Part shown: in pieces, positions 21,226 through 32,754 of the stretch | How positions within the stretch are numbered: position 1 is the first letter of the stretch | Layout: each line of letters begins with the position of its first letter | From: Erinaceus europaeus | Taxonomy: Eukaryota; Chordata; Mammalia; Eulipotyphla; Erinaceidae | DNA length: 64,000 nt | Assembly: GCF_950295315.1 (NCBI RefSeq) | Contig: NC_080179.1 | Coordinates: 69,096,615 to 69,160,614 of the forward strand | Reading direction: 5' to 3' | Made by a program: the position numbers and the translations under genes | Notes under the pieces: generated by a model | Databases searched by the model: none | Seen by the model: the letters and a program-made list of their open reading frames with translations, nothing else | What the model was told of the DNA's origin: nothing

Positions 21226-21932
21226 CTAAAAAGACAAACCTGGACTCTGTCCTTGTGTCTGCTTACCCGTCTCTACCAATGGCGTCATTCGCAAATGTTT
21301 TAAAAGCAGCTTAAACACAATATTCAAAAAACCAAGATCTAAAATCAAAGGACAAATTGGGAAGAATAGCTCCAACAGATTTGTCTCACAAAGAACTAAT
21401 ATCATGACAAATTGCATTCTGACAGACTAATTAAAGAAAAGGAACAACCCCAAGGGGGGGGGAGGCAAATGATCCAGGTAACCAATAAAAGAAGGAATTG
21501 TAATAAAATGGTAGCCAATGTCAGTTACACTTAAAGAACAGAAATCTAAAGCGAAGGATGAAAATCTGACTTTCCCTATAACATTTTGCATTTATTTAAA
21601 GATAAGGAAAAAGAACAAGAGGAACAGAAAAATAGGAACTCACAAACCAGCTGGCGTTATTACTGACATGGATAACATTGGTGTATTGCACCAAAGCAAG
21701 GGATTCTGGGTAGGGAGGAGGAAGGTGGGGTAAGGAGAGGGAAGTCGTGGCTGAAGAGGGTATTAGGATCCTGGTCCATGATGGTAGTAAAGGACCAAAG
21801 TGGGGGTGAGAGTGCTTTGTAGACAACTGTCAGGAGGCGATGAGAAATCATGCTCATATACCAGCAACTATACTGTAATCCATTAATTCCCAATAATGTA
21901 AACAAGAAAAGAATTATACAAAAATAATAAAG

Positions 21933-22175
21933 TGGAGGACTGGCATAACGATCCCAGTTCAAGCCTCCAGCTCCCCACCTGCAGGGGAGTCGCTTCACAG
22001 GCGGTGAAGCAGGTCTGCAGGTGTCTGTCTTTCTCTCTGCCTCTCTGTCTTCCCCTCCTCTCTCCATTTCTCTCTGTCCTATCCAACAACTAATGACATC
22101 AACAACAATAATAACCACAACAATAAAACAACAAGAGCAACAAAAGGGAAAATAAATAAATAATAATATAATAAA
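21933..22175 (+). mobile_element. SINE family A, 5'-truncated
   Basis: It starts at GACTGGCATAACGATCCC and has CCCCACCTGCAGGGGAGTCG, GCGGTGAAGCAGGTCTGC and an ACAACAATAATAACC tail. Confidence 0.85.
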
Positions 22176-22250
22176 CAGGCCCCTGGACAGTGTTCATCCC
22201 CACTTGTCAGCAGGAAAATACAAATCACACCAACAATGAGATAATATCTC

Positions 22251-22418
22251 TTCTGTGTGGAGACAAGAGAGTCCGGCTGTTTAGTTCCAGACTCTGGGCT
22301 GCCTCCCAGCACACTGCACCTGCACAGCATGAAGTGCTGGGTGTAAAATTAATTACAAAGGTAGGTGGGGGTCTCAGCATATGGTGTGAGGAGAACAGTA
22401 GAGTGTAGGAGGTAGGGT
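22251..22418 (-). repeat. Inverted duplication, copy 2
   Basis: The reverse complement of this stretch aligns with 20012-20199 at high identity, apart from a ~17-base gap next to the AGACTCTGGGCTGCC segment. It includes only the 5' part of the MIR seen in copy 1. Confidence 0.75.
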
Positions 22419-22419
22419 G

Positions 22420-22706
22420 TACTCACAAGTGCTAATTTTGATCAAAATGTCTGACTCTGTGAATAAGACCAAAAACAAGTGTGCATCAACCACGGAATCA
22501 GCAGTAGCCACTGGTGGGTGAATATTGTACATCTTGGTCATTATCCTCCAGTCTAGACGGAAGACATCTCCCCTTAGTTCCATCGCTGCAATGAAGATAC
22601 TGCCCCACAATCATGCAGAAAACTTTCCTGGTTCTTCTTCATTAATAACGTTGTTATTCTTCTCTTCCGTCATAGTCTGTTTTCTGTACTTCTTAAGGTA
22701 GAAACC

Positions 22707-22739
<33 letters not shown>

Positions 22740-23447
22740 CACACACACACACTGTGAAACAGCTCATGCAAACAAAAACAGGAGTAGGAAGGAAGAATCT
22801 CTAAAGTTAATACTAACTACTTCCTGCTGAAATTTTAAACTCTCAGCAAGGTCATGAGTTCATAGACTTGCCAGAGATTATTGACATTTGACCTAATTTA
22901 GTGGGATTCCTGAACTCAGGAACTTTGGATATGAAGAAATCTTGCTGAGATCCATGTGTCTTATTTATAATCTACAGTGGGACAGATAGATTCAGAAACT
23001 GCATTTTTCAGGTTTTTAAAGGTCTAAGCAAAGTGATGGGAATTTTATTTATTTGAAAAAGTAAGAAAGACTCATAGCATTTTACAACTCAGAAGTATTC
23101 AGTAAATCTGATTTACAGATGAACTCTTTGTAGGGAAGAAAAGAATGACACTAAAGGAATAAATTCCATAGCTTTCAGAAATACCCTTTAGTATGGAGAA
23201 TAATGTTGATGATGTAATTTTTCAAGATGATGTTTTAACTGTGTGTGCTATGGAAGCATTTAATGAAGAAAGTCTTAAAATAGCATGACTTTAAAAATAG
23301 ACAGTTGCCCTTATTAATGTTAGCAAGGTATTATTAGCTATGTACTAAAAAGAATTTCTTGCTTTTCATGAAAGAATGGATTTCATGCAACACATCTTTG
23401 TCAGTAAGTATTTAAACTTGATCTGTAGCTTGGAGTCAGTTCTGTAT
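22420..23447. other. Unrecognised AT-rich sequence with a (CA)n microsatellite
   Basis: (CA)n occupies about 22709-22752, interrupted once by AACA. The remainder shows no gene or repeat signature. Confidence 0.5.
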
Positions 23448-23460
23448 TAGAATTGGTGTT

Positions 23461-23747
23461 GGGAGTCGGGCTGTAGTGCAGCGGGCTAAGCGCAGGTGGT
23501 ACAAAGCACAAGGACCAGCATAAGGATCCCGGTTCGAACCCCGGCTCCCCACCTGCAGGGGAGTCGCTTCACAGGCGGTGAAGTAGGTCTGCAGGTGTCT
23601 ATCTTTCTCTCCTCCTCTCTGTCTTCCCTTCCTCTCTCCATTTCTCTCTGTCCTATCCAACAACGACAACAACAATAATAACTACAACAATAAAACAACA
23701 AGGGCAACAAAAGGGAATAAATAAATAAAATAAATATTTTTAAAAAA
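23461..23747 (+). mobile_element. SINE family A, full length with target-site duplication
   Basis: Close to consensus, with the head GGGAGTCGGGCTGTAGTGC and a canonical B-box GGTTCGAACCCC. It is flanked by exact 13-bp repeats TAGAATTGGTGTT at 23448-23460 and 23748-23760. Low divergence suggests a relatively recent insertion. Confidence 0.95.
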
Positions 23748-23832
23748 TAGAATTGGTGTTAATTTTTAGTTTAAAATATTTAAATGATATGATTCCTATG
23801 ATTCCTGTCATCCTTCCATTTTACATCATACC

Positions 23833-24066
23833 TGAGGCCAGCTAGTGGCATACATGGCTAAATGCACATATTACAGTGTTCAAGGACCCAGGTTCAAGTC
23901 CCTAGTCCCTACCTGCATGGGGGGAAATCTTCATGAGTGGTGAAGCAGGGCTACAGGTGTGTCTCTCTTACCCCCTCTCTATATCCCCTCACCTCTAAAG
24001 ATTTATCTCTGTCTCAATCTAATAAATGAATAAATAAATAAACAAATAAATAAATGTTTTTTAAAA
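23833..24066 (+). mobile_element. SINE family B
   Basis: GAGGCCAGCTAGTGGCATAC, GCACATATTACAGTGTTC, GGTTCAAGTCCC, GTGGTGAAGCAGGGC and an (AAATAA)n tail. Confidence 0.8.
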
Positions 24067-24071
24067 TGCCC

Positions 24072-24265
24072 AAGCAGGGTTAGCAAAATAGCTCTTCAGA
24101 TAATGCGTCTGCCTTTCAATGTATGTGGCCGGAATTTGGACCTGGCAGCACGTGGAAAGTGCAGTGACACTGGAAGCAACTCTGATGTTTCATTACCTCT
24201 CCTGTTCTGTCTTATCTTTTCTGAATAAAAAAGTCAGTCCTGAGTGGTAAAATCACACAGGCCTG
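24072..24265 (+). mobile_element. SINE family C
   Basis: AGCAGGGTTAGCAAAATAGC, GATAATGCGTCTGCCTTTC, GAATTTGGACCTGGCAGC and a 3' CTGAGTGGTAAAATC block match the C copies at 20.41 and 29.34 kb. Confidence 0.5.
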
Positions 24266-24369
24266 AGGGCCCCAACTATGCATCTAAGCATTTTCCTGAA
24301 CAGAAATATTTTGTTCACTGAGATGCACATCATCTCCTGTAGTTAGAGTAGTGCTTCCGGGAAAACCAA

Positions 24370-24655
24370 AGGTTTGTTAGGACAGAGGGAAATGGGGAGG
24401 AAAGGGTGGGAGAGAGGGGAGGGGGAGAGGAGACAGGTAGAGGAGAAAGAGAGAGGGCAAGAGGGAAAGGGGAGAAAGAGGGAGGGAGAAGGAGAGGAAA
24501 CGGGAGAGGAAGAGGGAGAAGGAGAGGGAGAGACAGAGTTTCAATACTGCTTCACTGTTTATAAAGTTTCTCCCTTCTAGATAGGGAGATAGGGACTGCA
24601 AGCTGGGACCTGGATCTTTGTGTTTGGTAACTGTATACACAACTACCTGGCCTCC
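24370..24655 (-). mobile_element. SINE family B (antisense) with GA-rich expansion
   Basis: GTTAGGACAGAGGGAAATGG leads into a 140-base GA-rich expansion, then TGCTTCACTGTTTATAAAG and CAACTACCTGGCCTCC (antisense head). Confidence 0.7.
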
Positions 24656-24659
24656 AAAT

Positions 24660-24782
24660 CAATATATACAGAGCACTGCTAAGCTCTGGTTTATGGTGGA
24701 ATGGGGGCTTGAACCGGAAACCTTGGAGCCTCAGGCATGAGAGTCTTTTTGCATAATCATTATGCTGTCTCCCCCCCCTCAA
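24660..24782 (-). mobile_element. SINE family E (antisense)
   Basis: AGAGCACTGCTAAGCTCTGG, GGGGGCTTGAACCGG, TTGGAGCCTCAGGCATGAG and ATCATTATGCTGTCTCCC form a short tRNA-like repeat. Relatives occur at 33.83, 51.64, 58.24 and 61.45 kb. Confidence 0.65.
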
Positions 24783-24784
24783 TA

Positions 24785-25735
24785 TAAAGCTTTTTTAAAT
24801 ATAAATCCATGAATATTTTCTTATAGATTCTTAACTTTAAAAAAATTACTTTTTATTCTACATCACATATTAACTAAGAGTGCAAAGCCTGAAGTTAAGT
24901 AACTTAAATTTTTGCTAGCTCTGTGAAATGTACAGATGTTGAGGAATGTATCCTCCTGTGTTGAAAATATGAAGTGAGTTCGTGCAGCATTTCTGAATTC
25001 TGCACAGACTTTGAGTCCTCTGGGATTAGTTTGTTTATTTGTGGTAAATGCAGCTTCCTTGTTTGGAAGGCAAAAGTGTATAATTTATGAGAAACACATT
25101 AAGGTTTCTTGATCATGACATAGGGCTAATCTAATGGACAGAGATAAACTGAATTTTTCATAAAGGTCGAGAGAGAGAGAGAAAGGAAAGACTAGTCAGA
25201 AGAGAATATTTTAGATTTTCCTGACACATATAATTCTTAACAAATGACTATTCATTTCTGATCAGTCCCGAGGATAGAGTGGCTTGTTTATGCCCAGATT
25301 TGCTACACATATCCATTATTTATACAATCAACAGGATGTTTTTCTTTCTCATTTTTCTCATTTGTGTATTACTGTGAGAAATTTGTTCAAAGAGACTTGG
25401 GATGAGGTTAACAATGGGATGATTGTGTTCTCTAAGTGAACTGCCTTGTCTTAACAGGATACATCCATTTTAAGACTGTATGAATCAAGGCTTGCTTTTG
25501 CAAGCTGAGAAAATATCTATCCCAGTCTTTGCACCAGCTTTACTCTGGGGAAGTCTGTGCATTAACTGGCTGGACCAAGCTGGAGGAACTTGGAATGAAT
25601 CCAGGGGGAGAGTAGTGTTATTTATTTTCAAAATGTATTTGTCATATTAAAGATAGGCTCATTTCCAAACCTCTACTTATATATCGAAAACTGTCCTATA
25701 AATCATTATTTTTCCCCAGTAAAATTTTAGAAAAG
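24785..25735. other. No recognisable gene or repeat
   Basis: AT-rich sequence with no family signature. Confidence 0.45.
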
Positions 25736-25905
25736 GGAGGGGAAGAAGACAGGAAAGAGCAAGAAAGAGTGAAAGAAAGAGAAAGAAAGATAGAAAGAGA
25801 GGGGGGAGGGAGGGAAGGAGGGAGGGAGGGCGGAAGGAAGGAAGGAAGGAAGGAAGGAAGGGAGGGAGGAAGGAAGGGAGGGAGGAAGGAAGGGAGGAAG
25901 GAACT
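25735..25905. repeat. (GGAA)n / GA-rich microsatellite
   Basis: AGAAAG-rich sequence passes into (GGAA)n and GGGAGGAA units with purines throughout on the plus strand. Confidence 0.95.
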
Positions 25906-25949
25906 GTTGTCTTTCTGCTTGCTTGCTGCATTTGTTGACTCATTTTATA

Positions 25950-26480
25950 AGTGACTACTGTGCACTTTTGCCTTCAGGTATATGTTTTCCCCCAACTTCT
26001 GGATATATGTACTTATGTCCCATCTTATGAGCCTTGGTCTATATCTAGGTTTTGAGATTTGTTGAGAAGTGTACCACCCAGAATGAATGGTTTTAAGGAG
26101 TCCTATGAGCTAGGAAAAGGTCTCACGACAGTAATGAAGCTGGTGGGTTCACATTCCATGCCTGACGTCTCTGGACATCATCTGAAGTGAAACATGCCCA
26201 GGTAGTACTGGTTGCATTGATTAAGTTGGAATCAGCAGGTGCAGTGTCAGTTGGTGTGAAATGGGATAAACGTGAAGGAAAGTGAGCGTCGCCCTAGAGG
26301 TTTTAGGACTGAGAGAAATAAGGGCTTTACAGAGAAAGGGCAAGTTTTCTGCTGTCTAAGGGCTTAAGAAAGCGATAGATAGTTATAGCTATAACCAAAT
26401 CATTTGGCAATTGGGTTAACTTTGAAATTCCCATTGTCAGGAATTTTTGTATCAAGTACTTAACTGCTTGGAACATTGGT
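25950..26480 (-). mobile_element. LINE-1 3'-UTR fragment (antisense)
   Basis: GCACTTTTGCCTTCAGGTAT, GGACATCATCTGAAGTG, TAGAGGTTTTAGGACTG and AATTGGGTTAACTTTG parallel the antisense copies at 41.8-42.3 kb and 46.8-47.3 kb. Confidence 0.7.
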
Positions 26481-26542
26481 TCCTGTCTTTCTATTGGCAT
26501 TCCCCTCTACAGTATCTCAGCGATTGTATTCATTGTTTATTT

Positions 26543-26656
26543 CTGGCCACCAGGGTTATTGCTAGGGCTAAGCACATGCATGGTGGATCCACTGCTCATG
26601 GTGGCTATTTCCCCCCCTTTATTTGATAGGACACAGAGAAACTGAGAGGGAAGGGG

Positions 26657-26728
<72 letters not shown>

Positions 26729-26940
26729 GAGGGAGAGAGAGAGAGGGAGAGAGAGAGAGGGGGGGAAAGGGAGAGGTAGAGGGAAAGGGGGAGAGGGAGA
26801 GAGAGAGAGAGAGAGATTAAAGTCTTTTCTTTGCCACTCATGAAGTTACCCTCTACAGGTAAAAACAGGGGAGGGGGCAAATCCTCACTGTTGAAGATGG
26901 TATCCTGTGTGCTTAACCAGGCATGCTATTACCTGGCACC
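26543..26940 (-). mobile_element. SINE B-long (antisense) with (TA)n and (GA)n expansions
   Basis: GGGTTATTGCTAGGGCTAAGC, GGTGGATCCACTGCTC and TTTGATAGGACACAGAG precede (TA)n (26660-26690) and GA-rich runs (26691-26815). An antisense core and head follow (GTTACCCTCTACAGG, TTAACCAGGCATGC). Confidence 0.75.
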
Positions 26941-27044
26941 TAGCTACTATTTATTACTCTGATTTCTGCTATGACTTCTCATATTTTCTCTAGCCTTGTT
27001 GAAGTTTTCTTCCACCAATCTCTCATTTTTTAAATCTTTATTTT

Positions 27045-27244
27045 TTTAAATTATCTTTATTTATTGGATAAAGACTGCCAGAAATCAAGAGGGAGATAGA
27101 GAGGAAGAGAGACAGAGAGACACCTGCAACACTGCTTCACCATTCGCAAAGCTTTCCCCCTACAGGTGGGGACCGGGGCCCGAACCTGAGTCCTCGCTCC
27201 TTGTAACACATGTGTTCAACCAGGTGTGTCACCACCCGGCCCCA
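27045..27244 (-). mobile_element. SINE family B (antisense)
   Basis: CTTTATTTATTGGATAAAGAC, ACCTGCAACACTGCTTCACC, CTACAGGTGGGGACC and CAACCAGGTGTGTCACCACC run in antisense order with an intact head. Confidence 0.85.
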
Positions 27245-28240
27245 CAAGTAATTTATTGGCTTCTCATTATATTTGTTGCTTCATCAGGACCTGGGGATGA
27301 GGGTTGTGTTGGAACCTGTGTAACTGAGTAGAGCTCAGGGCTGCAGGTGCTCAGCATTCAGGGGTTCAGGTCTGATGTGTGGCTGAAGCCTCAGTCTAGG
27401 ATGTGACAGTGCTGGTCATGCTCTAGGCCTGGCAGGGAACAGATCCTGGCAGAATGGGAGTCAGGAATCTGTGCCCAGTGTCTCGTTTCTATGGAAACTG
27501 AGTGCCAGTATGATTGATATTCCCCCAGCGCAGCTAACACATAGTGGAAAGACTTCAATCGTGGCTCGTTTCCTCCTTCTTTAATGGCTCTTCATTTCCT
27601 GTTTTGCATTAGAGTTGTAGGAATAGGACTGGCACTCTGGGCTCTTGGTATAGTCTGCCTCACCTGCTCACCAGATTCAAGAGGTACGTAGCCTCTTCTA
27701 CTTCTGGTTTCTGGTGCATAGAAGGGGATTTTTGCCTGCTTGTAGAAGGTGTTGTTCTGTCTCTCACAGCCTGGGTGTTGACCCTTTTGTCTCTTTCTAT
27801 GGAAAGTCTGTTTTTATGCATGTGTTTTCATGTATTATTGTGGCTTTGCTGTTGATATCCAGAGGAATACACACGTCCTCTCTTTCTGGTTATATATTAT
27901 TTAATTTATATAATTTATTAAAGTGACAAAATTGTGCAATGAGAAATGATATTAGCTGTTGCCTTCTCTCAAGAGTGAAGACAAAATTGTTGTAAGAGCG
28001 GGGGGCCTAATAAAAAATTTGAAATGCTGGAATATTCTCAATTATAACTTTGTTATTGTATATACTACACATGTATGTCATTTTGATAGAAATTAAAATT
28101 CCTTTTTATACAAATATTTACCATATGTACATATGAGACAGATTGTATAAACGTATGGTTGTCACATTGCAGCATATTGTTGATTTGCAGATTAGTCACT
28201 TGGGCCCTTAGTGCATGAGGAGTTCGGAGCAGGAAAAAAA
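27245..28240. other. No recognisable gene or repeat
   Basis: Moderate GC in the first half, AT-rich in the second. No splice-framed open reading segment was convincing. Confidence 0.45.
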
Positions 28241-28244
28241 ATCA

Positions 28245-28530
28245 CTGTGGCCCCCGAGTAGTGAGATTTTTTTTTTAATCTACATAATGAAAGTAGAGCA
28301 TACCTACTGCCATGTGTGAAGACCTGTGTTTAAGACCCCAGCCTCCACCTGAAGGAAATAACTTCATTAGCTGTTGAACAGTGCTACAGGTGTTTCTTTT
28401 CTCTGCCCCTATTTCTTTCTCTGTTTCTCTCTCACACTCACACCCTCATCCTCATCAAAAGGAAAGAAAAGAGAAGAAAGTGCAGGCTGCAAGCCCCAGT
28501 GGTAATCCTATATCAAAGGAATGAAGGAAG
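28245..28530 (+). mobile_element. SINE family B-long, divergent
   Basis: A decayed head, ATGTGTGAAGACCTGTGTTT, CCAGCCTCCACCTG, a CT-rich body, an A-rich linker and GCAAGCCCCAGTGGTAATCC (3' block). Confidence 0.6.
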
Positions 28531-28640
28531 AAAGAATGAAAGAAAGAACAAAAGAAAGGGAGGAAGAAAGAGAAAAGGAAAAAGAGGAAGAAATGAACTC
28601 AGAAATACAGAAGACTGGAGAGGCAGAACGAGAGAGAAGT
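28518..28640. repeat. GAAA/GGAA-rich simple repeat
   Basis: Purine-rich (AAGAAAG)n-like sequence following the SINE tail. Confidence 0.8.
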
Positions 28641-29184
28641 GATTCTTCTATCTCTTCTTCCTCAAAATGTTCTTTCTGTCTATGACCCTTCTATAGGGGT
28701 GGGTCAGGGGCTGATACTCCTCTGAGGATCGATTTTTAGTTGTTGGCATCACAGCTCTTGAGCATGATGCACACAGCTGATGAGCGGGCTCTGTCTATCT
28801 CATGGCCTGTTTCTTGTGATGCTTCCTCTGCTTCTTGAAGCATCGACAAGGAAATATTCCAAGTCAGGTGTTCTGTCTGCTTGAGCCCTGGTAAGAGCAG
28901 CTTTGCACCAGCCTTCAGGGTGCAGTGTTCAGGATGGAAGACAGACAAAACCATTCCAGATCAGACATTCATTTTGGGAGGGGATCCAGATTTTCAAAGC
29001 AAAAAAATTCAGAAGGGTAAAGGGAAAAATTGACCCAATGACTTAGAGCTCTAAATGGATTTCTGTCTCAGAGCCATGTTGGCAAGACTCTCTCCAGAAT
29101 CCTAATGGTACTGGATAAGGAGGCAGTGTGAGCTCATAGAGGTGAGTCCTAAAGCTTCTAGTCCAGCTTGGCATGAAAGAAAAG

Positions 29185-29330
29185 CTCCAGTACACAGAGG
29201 CAAAGAGCACAGTCCTCACATTTCTGTGGCTTCCCAATTCAAATCCTCAACTTTTCTGTATAGCCATTCAGCGAAATTATCTTTATGAAGGAATTACCAT
29301 AATGACTGGAATATAGTAAACTCCAAGTGA
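29185..29330 (+). mobile_element. MIR element (sense, diverged)
   Basis: AAGAGCACAGTCCTCAC, CCCAATTCAAATCCTCAAC, AATTACCATAATGACTGGAA and TATAGTAAACTCCAAGTG follow MIR order ('gagtcagac, ttcaaatccc, ataatgcctggcacatagta'). Confidence 0.55.
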
Positions 29331-29339
29331 AACACATCT

Positions 29340-29548
29340 GTGGTGGGCTAACAAAGTAGGACCATGCACCTGGACCATGCATTCCTTGTGCCCTGCACTC
29401 AATCCAGATGTGAGCTCAGCCCTCACTGGACGGGAGCAAACTTTTGTGCTGTGATGTCCTTCCGTCTCTCTCTCTCTCTTTGTCTCTGTCTGAAACTTTC
29501 AGCCTGGAGTGGTAAAGTCCCAGCTATGACAAAAAATAAATACTAGAA
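29340..29548 (+). mobile_element. SINE family C
   Basis: GGTGGGCTAACAAAGTAGG, a CT-rich body and CTGGAGTGGTAAAGTCCC then AAAAATAAATA resemble the C copy at 24.07 kb. Confidence 0.45.
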
Positions 29549-29849
29549 GTCTGTGAGTGCTGTGAAGAAGGTGTGTCCTTTTTCATTCTGGTAGGAATAG
29601 TGGAAATGTGAAGACTACCTAAACATACTTGCAAAGAAAAGTATTCAATTGTTAGAAAAGTCTTAACACTTTTTTTTCTGTTTAACTATGCAAAGTAACA
29701 TCCTGACATTCAGATGGACGAAAGGTAACATCTAGACCTGGTAAAGTTGGAAACAATGCTTCTTCTTCTCCTTTTTTTCCTCCTCCTCCTCCTTCTTTTT
29801 CTCTTCTTCTTTTTTAATAAACTGGGATGAATCCTTTTACTTTTTTGGA

Positions 29850-30680
29850 CCTCATTTTTCTTACCTATGTATCCGGATTTTATGATATTTTGTAAGCCTT
29901 GCAGTCATCATGGTATGGCTCTATAAACTCAGATGAATTCTTTCATCTTAGACAGGATGTCCTTAGACAAGAATGAGGTCATCAGATGATCTGACATTTC
30001 CAGCTCTGACTTGCCTCCCTGATTCAAGATTGAAGCAATAAGCAGATTGGATTGACAATGAAATTAACACGAGTGCATAAGTTGTACAGAAAACTATTAA
30101 TTTGGTACAACCCGTGATTGCTCATAATGTTTGTGACAGTAGCTTTTGTTTGGGAAAGTGTCTTTGTTGCTTAAAGGTATATGAATCAGTTTGGCTTCAA
30201 CCAGCTTTTCTGTGTGAATTTGAAACTAACTGAAGAAAATTTTACTGTCACCATTAAAGCATTCGCATGGAGCATTTAGCATAGGAACTCAGTTAATATG
30301 ATGCCCTACGCAAAAAGAGAATGTTTAGTAATGAGGGAGGGAATAGAAAGAAGCAGAATGCTGCTCTGGTATGTGAAGTGCCAGGGGCTGAACTTTAGAT
30401 GCAGCCCCTGTCTTCTTCTCATCCACTTCTTCCCTTTCCTTGCTCACTTCATAATAGTCTCCATAATTCATGAGAGTTTACTGGGTCGACTACTTTGCTG
30501 TGTTTATTTTTAAAGGAAAGAGAAGTCTCAGGAATGAGCTGAAAGGACCCAAAGGCCTTTTCTAGGATTTAGTTGGAATCTGCAACTCATCAGAACTCCC
30601 TAGTAGGGGCATCAAGCTAAGTTGATCCATTCCAACTTCCATAAACATTGCAAAGATGCACTGTCAAGACCACCAATTCA
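29850..30680. other. No recognisable gene; possible MIR-like trace at the start
   Basis: TTGGACCTCATTTTTCTTACC near 29850 recalls the MIR core but is too short to call. No coding signature is seen. Confidence 0.4.
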
Positions 30681-30684
30681 GTGG

Positions 30685-30840
30685 TCTGGGAGGTGGCGCA
30701 GTGGATGATGGGACATTGGATTTTCAACCATGAGGTCCTGAGTTCGATCCCCAGCAGCGCATGTACCAAAGTGATCTGGTTCTTTCTCTCCTCCTATCTT
30801 TCTCATGAATAGGTGGATAAATTCTTTTTTTAAAAAAAGC
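30685..30840 (+). mobile_element. SINE family D
   Basis: GTCTGGGAGGTGGCGCAGTG, CCTGAGTTCGATCCCCAGC (B-box), CATGTACCAAAGTGATCTGG, a short CT body and an A-run. Its compact structure is distinct from A and B. Confidence 0.7.
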
Positions 30841-30931
30841 TTCAGATTCAGAATTATGTCTTCACTGAGGAAAACTGCCACAAGCCGGTTGCCTTAGGTG
30901 GCTTTCAGAAAAAGTAGATGCCACAAGTGTA

Positions 30932-31011
30932 TTGGTTTGTCAGAAAAGTCATGACACATTTCTGCATAGAAACACACAGGAAAAGATAACATGACTTTCC
31001 TGACAACCTAT
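30932..31011. mobile_element. 80-bp mariner-type MITE
   Basis: Terminal inverted repeats TTGGTTTGTCAGAAAAGTC and GACTTTCCTGACAACCTAT (inverted) match at about 18 of 22 positions. The element is flanked by TA dinucleotides at 30930-30931 and 31012-31013. Length and TA target match non-autonomous mariners such as the 80-bp primate MADE1, but the terminal sequence differs. No transposase is present. Confidence 0.65.
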
Positions 31012-31139
31012 TAATTCTTTAATAGATAAGGGCATTTATCCCAAGAAGAACAGAGCAAGGAAAATATGACAACAGGAAATTTCTTTTTAGAAATCATTAT
31101 CATTATGTAACGATAGACCTGCTTTTATGACACAGAAAC

Positions 31140-31230
31140 CAGAAAACTTCTATGTGTGTGATACCAGTAGAGATCAAACCCTGGACTTTAGCTTTTAAGT
31201 TGATCTGCTGAGCTACCTCCCTGACTGTTC
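31140..31230 (-). mobile_element. SINE family E-like fragment (antisense)
   Basis: GATCAAACCCTGGACTTTAG and GCTGAGCTACCTCCCTGAC suggest a decayed antisense tRNA-like head. Confidence 0.4.
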
Positions 31231-31231
31231 T

Positions 31232-31420
31232 TTTAGATTTATTTATTTATTATTTATTCACAGTGAGAGACAGAGACAGAGAGGAGAGATTACCTGCAGC
31301 AGTGTTCACTACTCATGAAGCTCTCCCTTGCTCCCTACAAGTGGGGGCCAGGACTTGGACCCAGATCCTCATGCATGGTGACATGTGGACTCAGTTGGGT
31401 GAATCACCACCCAGGCCGAG
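31232..31420 (-). mobile_element. SINE family B (antisense)
   Basis: TATTCACAGTGAGAGACAGAG, CATGAAGCTCTCCC, CTACAAGTGGGGGCC and GGTGAATCACCACCCAGGCC. Confidence 0.75.
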
Positions 31421-31545
31421 ATAATTTTTTTGTGTGTATTTCATTACACATTTTATGAGAGAAAGATCTGAGCACTGCTCTGCTAATATTACAGTACAAG
31501 GGCCTTGAGCTTGCAGAGCATGATAAATTGCCCCACCAGTACTGA

Positions 31546-32125
31546 AGAAGTTTTCAAAATCTACAATTTCCCTGTTTCAGGATTTTCTGTGGCAGTTACA
31601 AAATCAAGGTCAGGAAAAGAGAGCTTTCTAGGCTAAAGATTTGTTACTACAGTCACAAAAGTTTGGTGGAGTAAAGACTTTTATTGGCAGGTGTATATTT
31701 GTAGTAAAACAGTGCTGTGTATAACATAATCACATAATAGCATCATTGTGCGATTTACTAATTAGTTGTGAGGGTATAATGGCATCTATTAAAACGACAA
31801 AAAGGCACAGAACAATCTATCCTTAAGACAGAAAAAAAGAAATTCCAAGCACTCCTTCCATTACTGTTAAAGATGAGAGAATGCAGTGGGTAGGGAAAAA
31901 ACAATTTGAAGAAAGAATATAATCTGCTGTACAGCTTCTCCAAACAATGGCAACAACAACAAAAACAAAAACTTAGGTTGTTTGCACTTTGTTTAAACAT
32001 AATAGAAAGGAATGAAATCTCCCAAAGGAAAGGGCTTGCAGTGAGTTCTGAGTACTCACAGACTCGAGGATTAAGGATTGGCTAAATATTATTGCCAGGG
32101 GCTGGAAAGGTGAAACAACAGAAAA
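31546..32125. other. No recognisable gene or repeat
   Basis: AT-rich sequence with no family signature. Several purine-rich patches are present. Confidence 0.45.
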
Positions 32126-32129
32126 TGAA

Positions 32130-32368
32130 AGACTGCATGACCAGCGTAAGGATCTCCGTTCAAACCTCCGGCTCCCCACCTGCAGGGAAGTCGCTTCGCA
32201 AGCAGTGAAACAGGTCTGCAGTTGTCTGTCTTTCTCTCCCCCTCTCTGTCTTCCCCTCTTCTCTCCATTTCTCTCTGTCCAATCCAAAAATAATGACAAC
32301 AATAACAATAACAATAATAACTACAACAACAATAAAAAACAACAAGGGCAACAAAAGGGAAAGTAAAT

Positions 32369-32371
<3 letters not shown>
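32130..32371 (+). mobile_element. SINE family A, 5'-truncated, ending in (TA)n
   Basis: It starts at GACCAGCGTAAGGATCTCC. The core CCCCACCTGCAGGGAAGTCG and an ACAATAACAATAAC-rich tail run directly into the (TA)n array. Confidence 0.85.

Positions 32372-32428
<57 letters not shown>
32372..32428. repeat. (TA)n microsatellite
   Basis: About 28 uninterrupted TA units at the 3' end of a SINE A tail. Confidence 0.97.
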
Positions 32429-32433
<5 letters not shown>

Positions 32434-32754
32434 ATGAGAGACTGCAGACCTATATGTCTCACAGAGGAGAAGCAACAACAAGGAAGACAAGGTCTCCTGG
32501 AGTGTGGAGGTTCTCACCCAGTTTACTAGCCTCATCACGTAGCAAGTTGCGCCCATGCCTTGAATAGTATGTTTAGGGATTCTTTCTTAATTTATCGTGA
32601 GATGCGGAAGATAGAAGACAGAAAGAGATGATAGAGGAGTGAGGGAAGTTGGGGGAAATACATCACTTAATCATCTATAATGGCAGGGACTAAGTCAGGG
32701 CCTCATGCTACCTACTGAATCTCTTTCCTGGCTATCTAGCACTTTATTTTATTG

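Noticed and set aside
21660..22118. 152-codon minus-strand frame
   Set aside because: About half is antisense SINE A sequence that recurs in several other SINE-derived frames, and the rest has no recognised domain.
29646..29722. Possible second mariner MITE (TTGTTAGAAAAGTC)
   Set aside because: Only one end resembles the 30.93-kb element; no inverted partner or TA pair is found.
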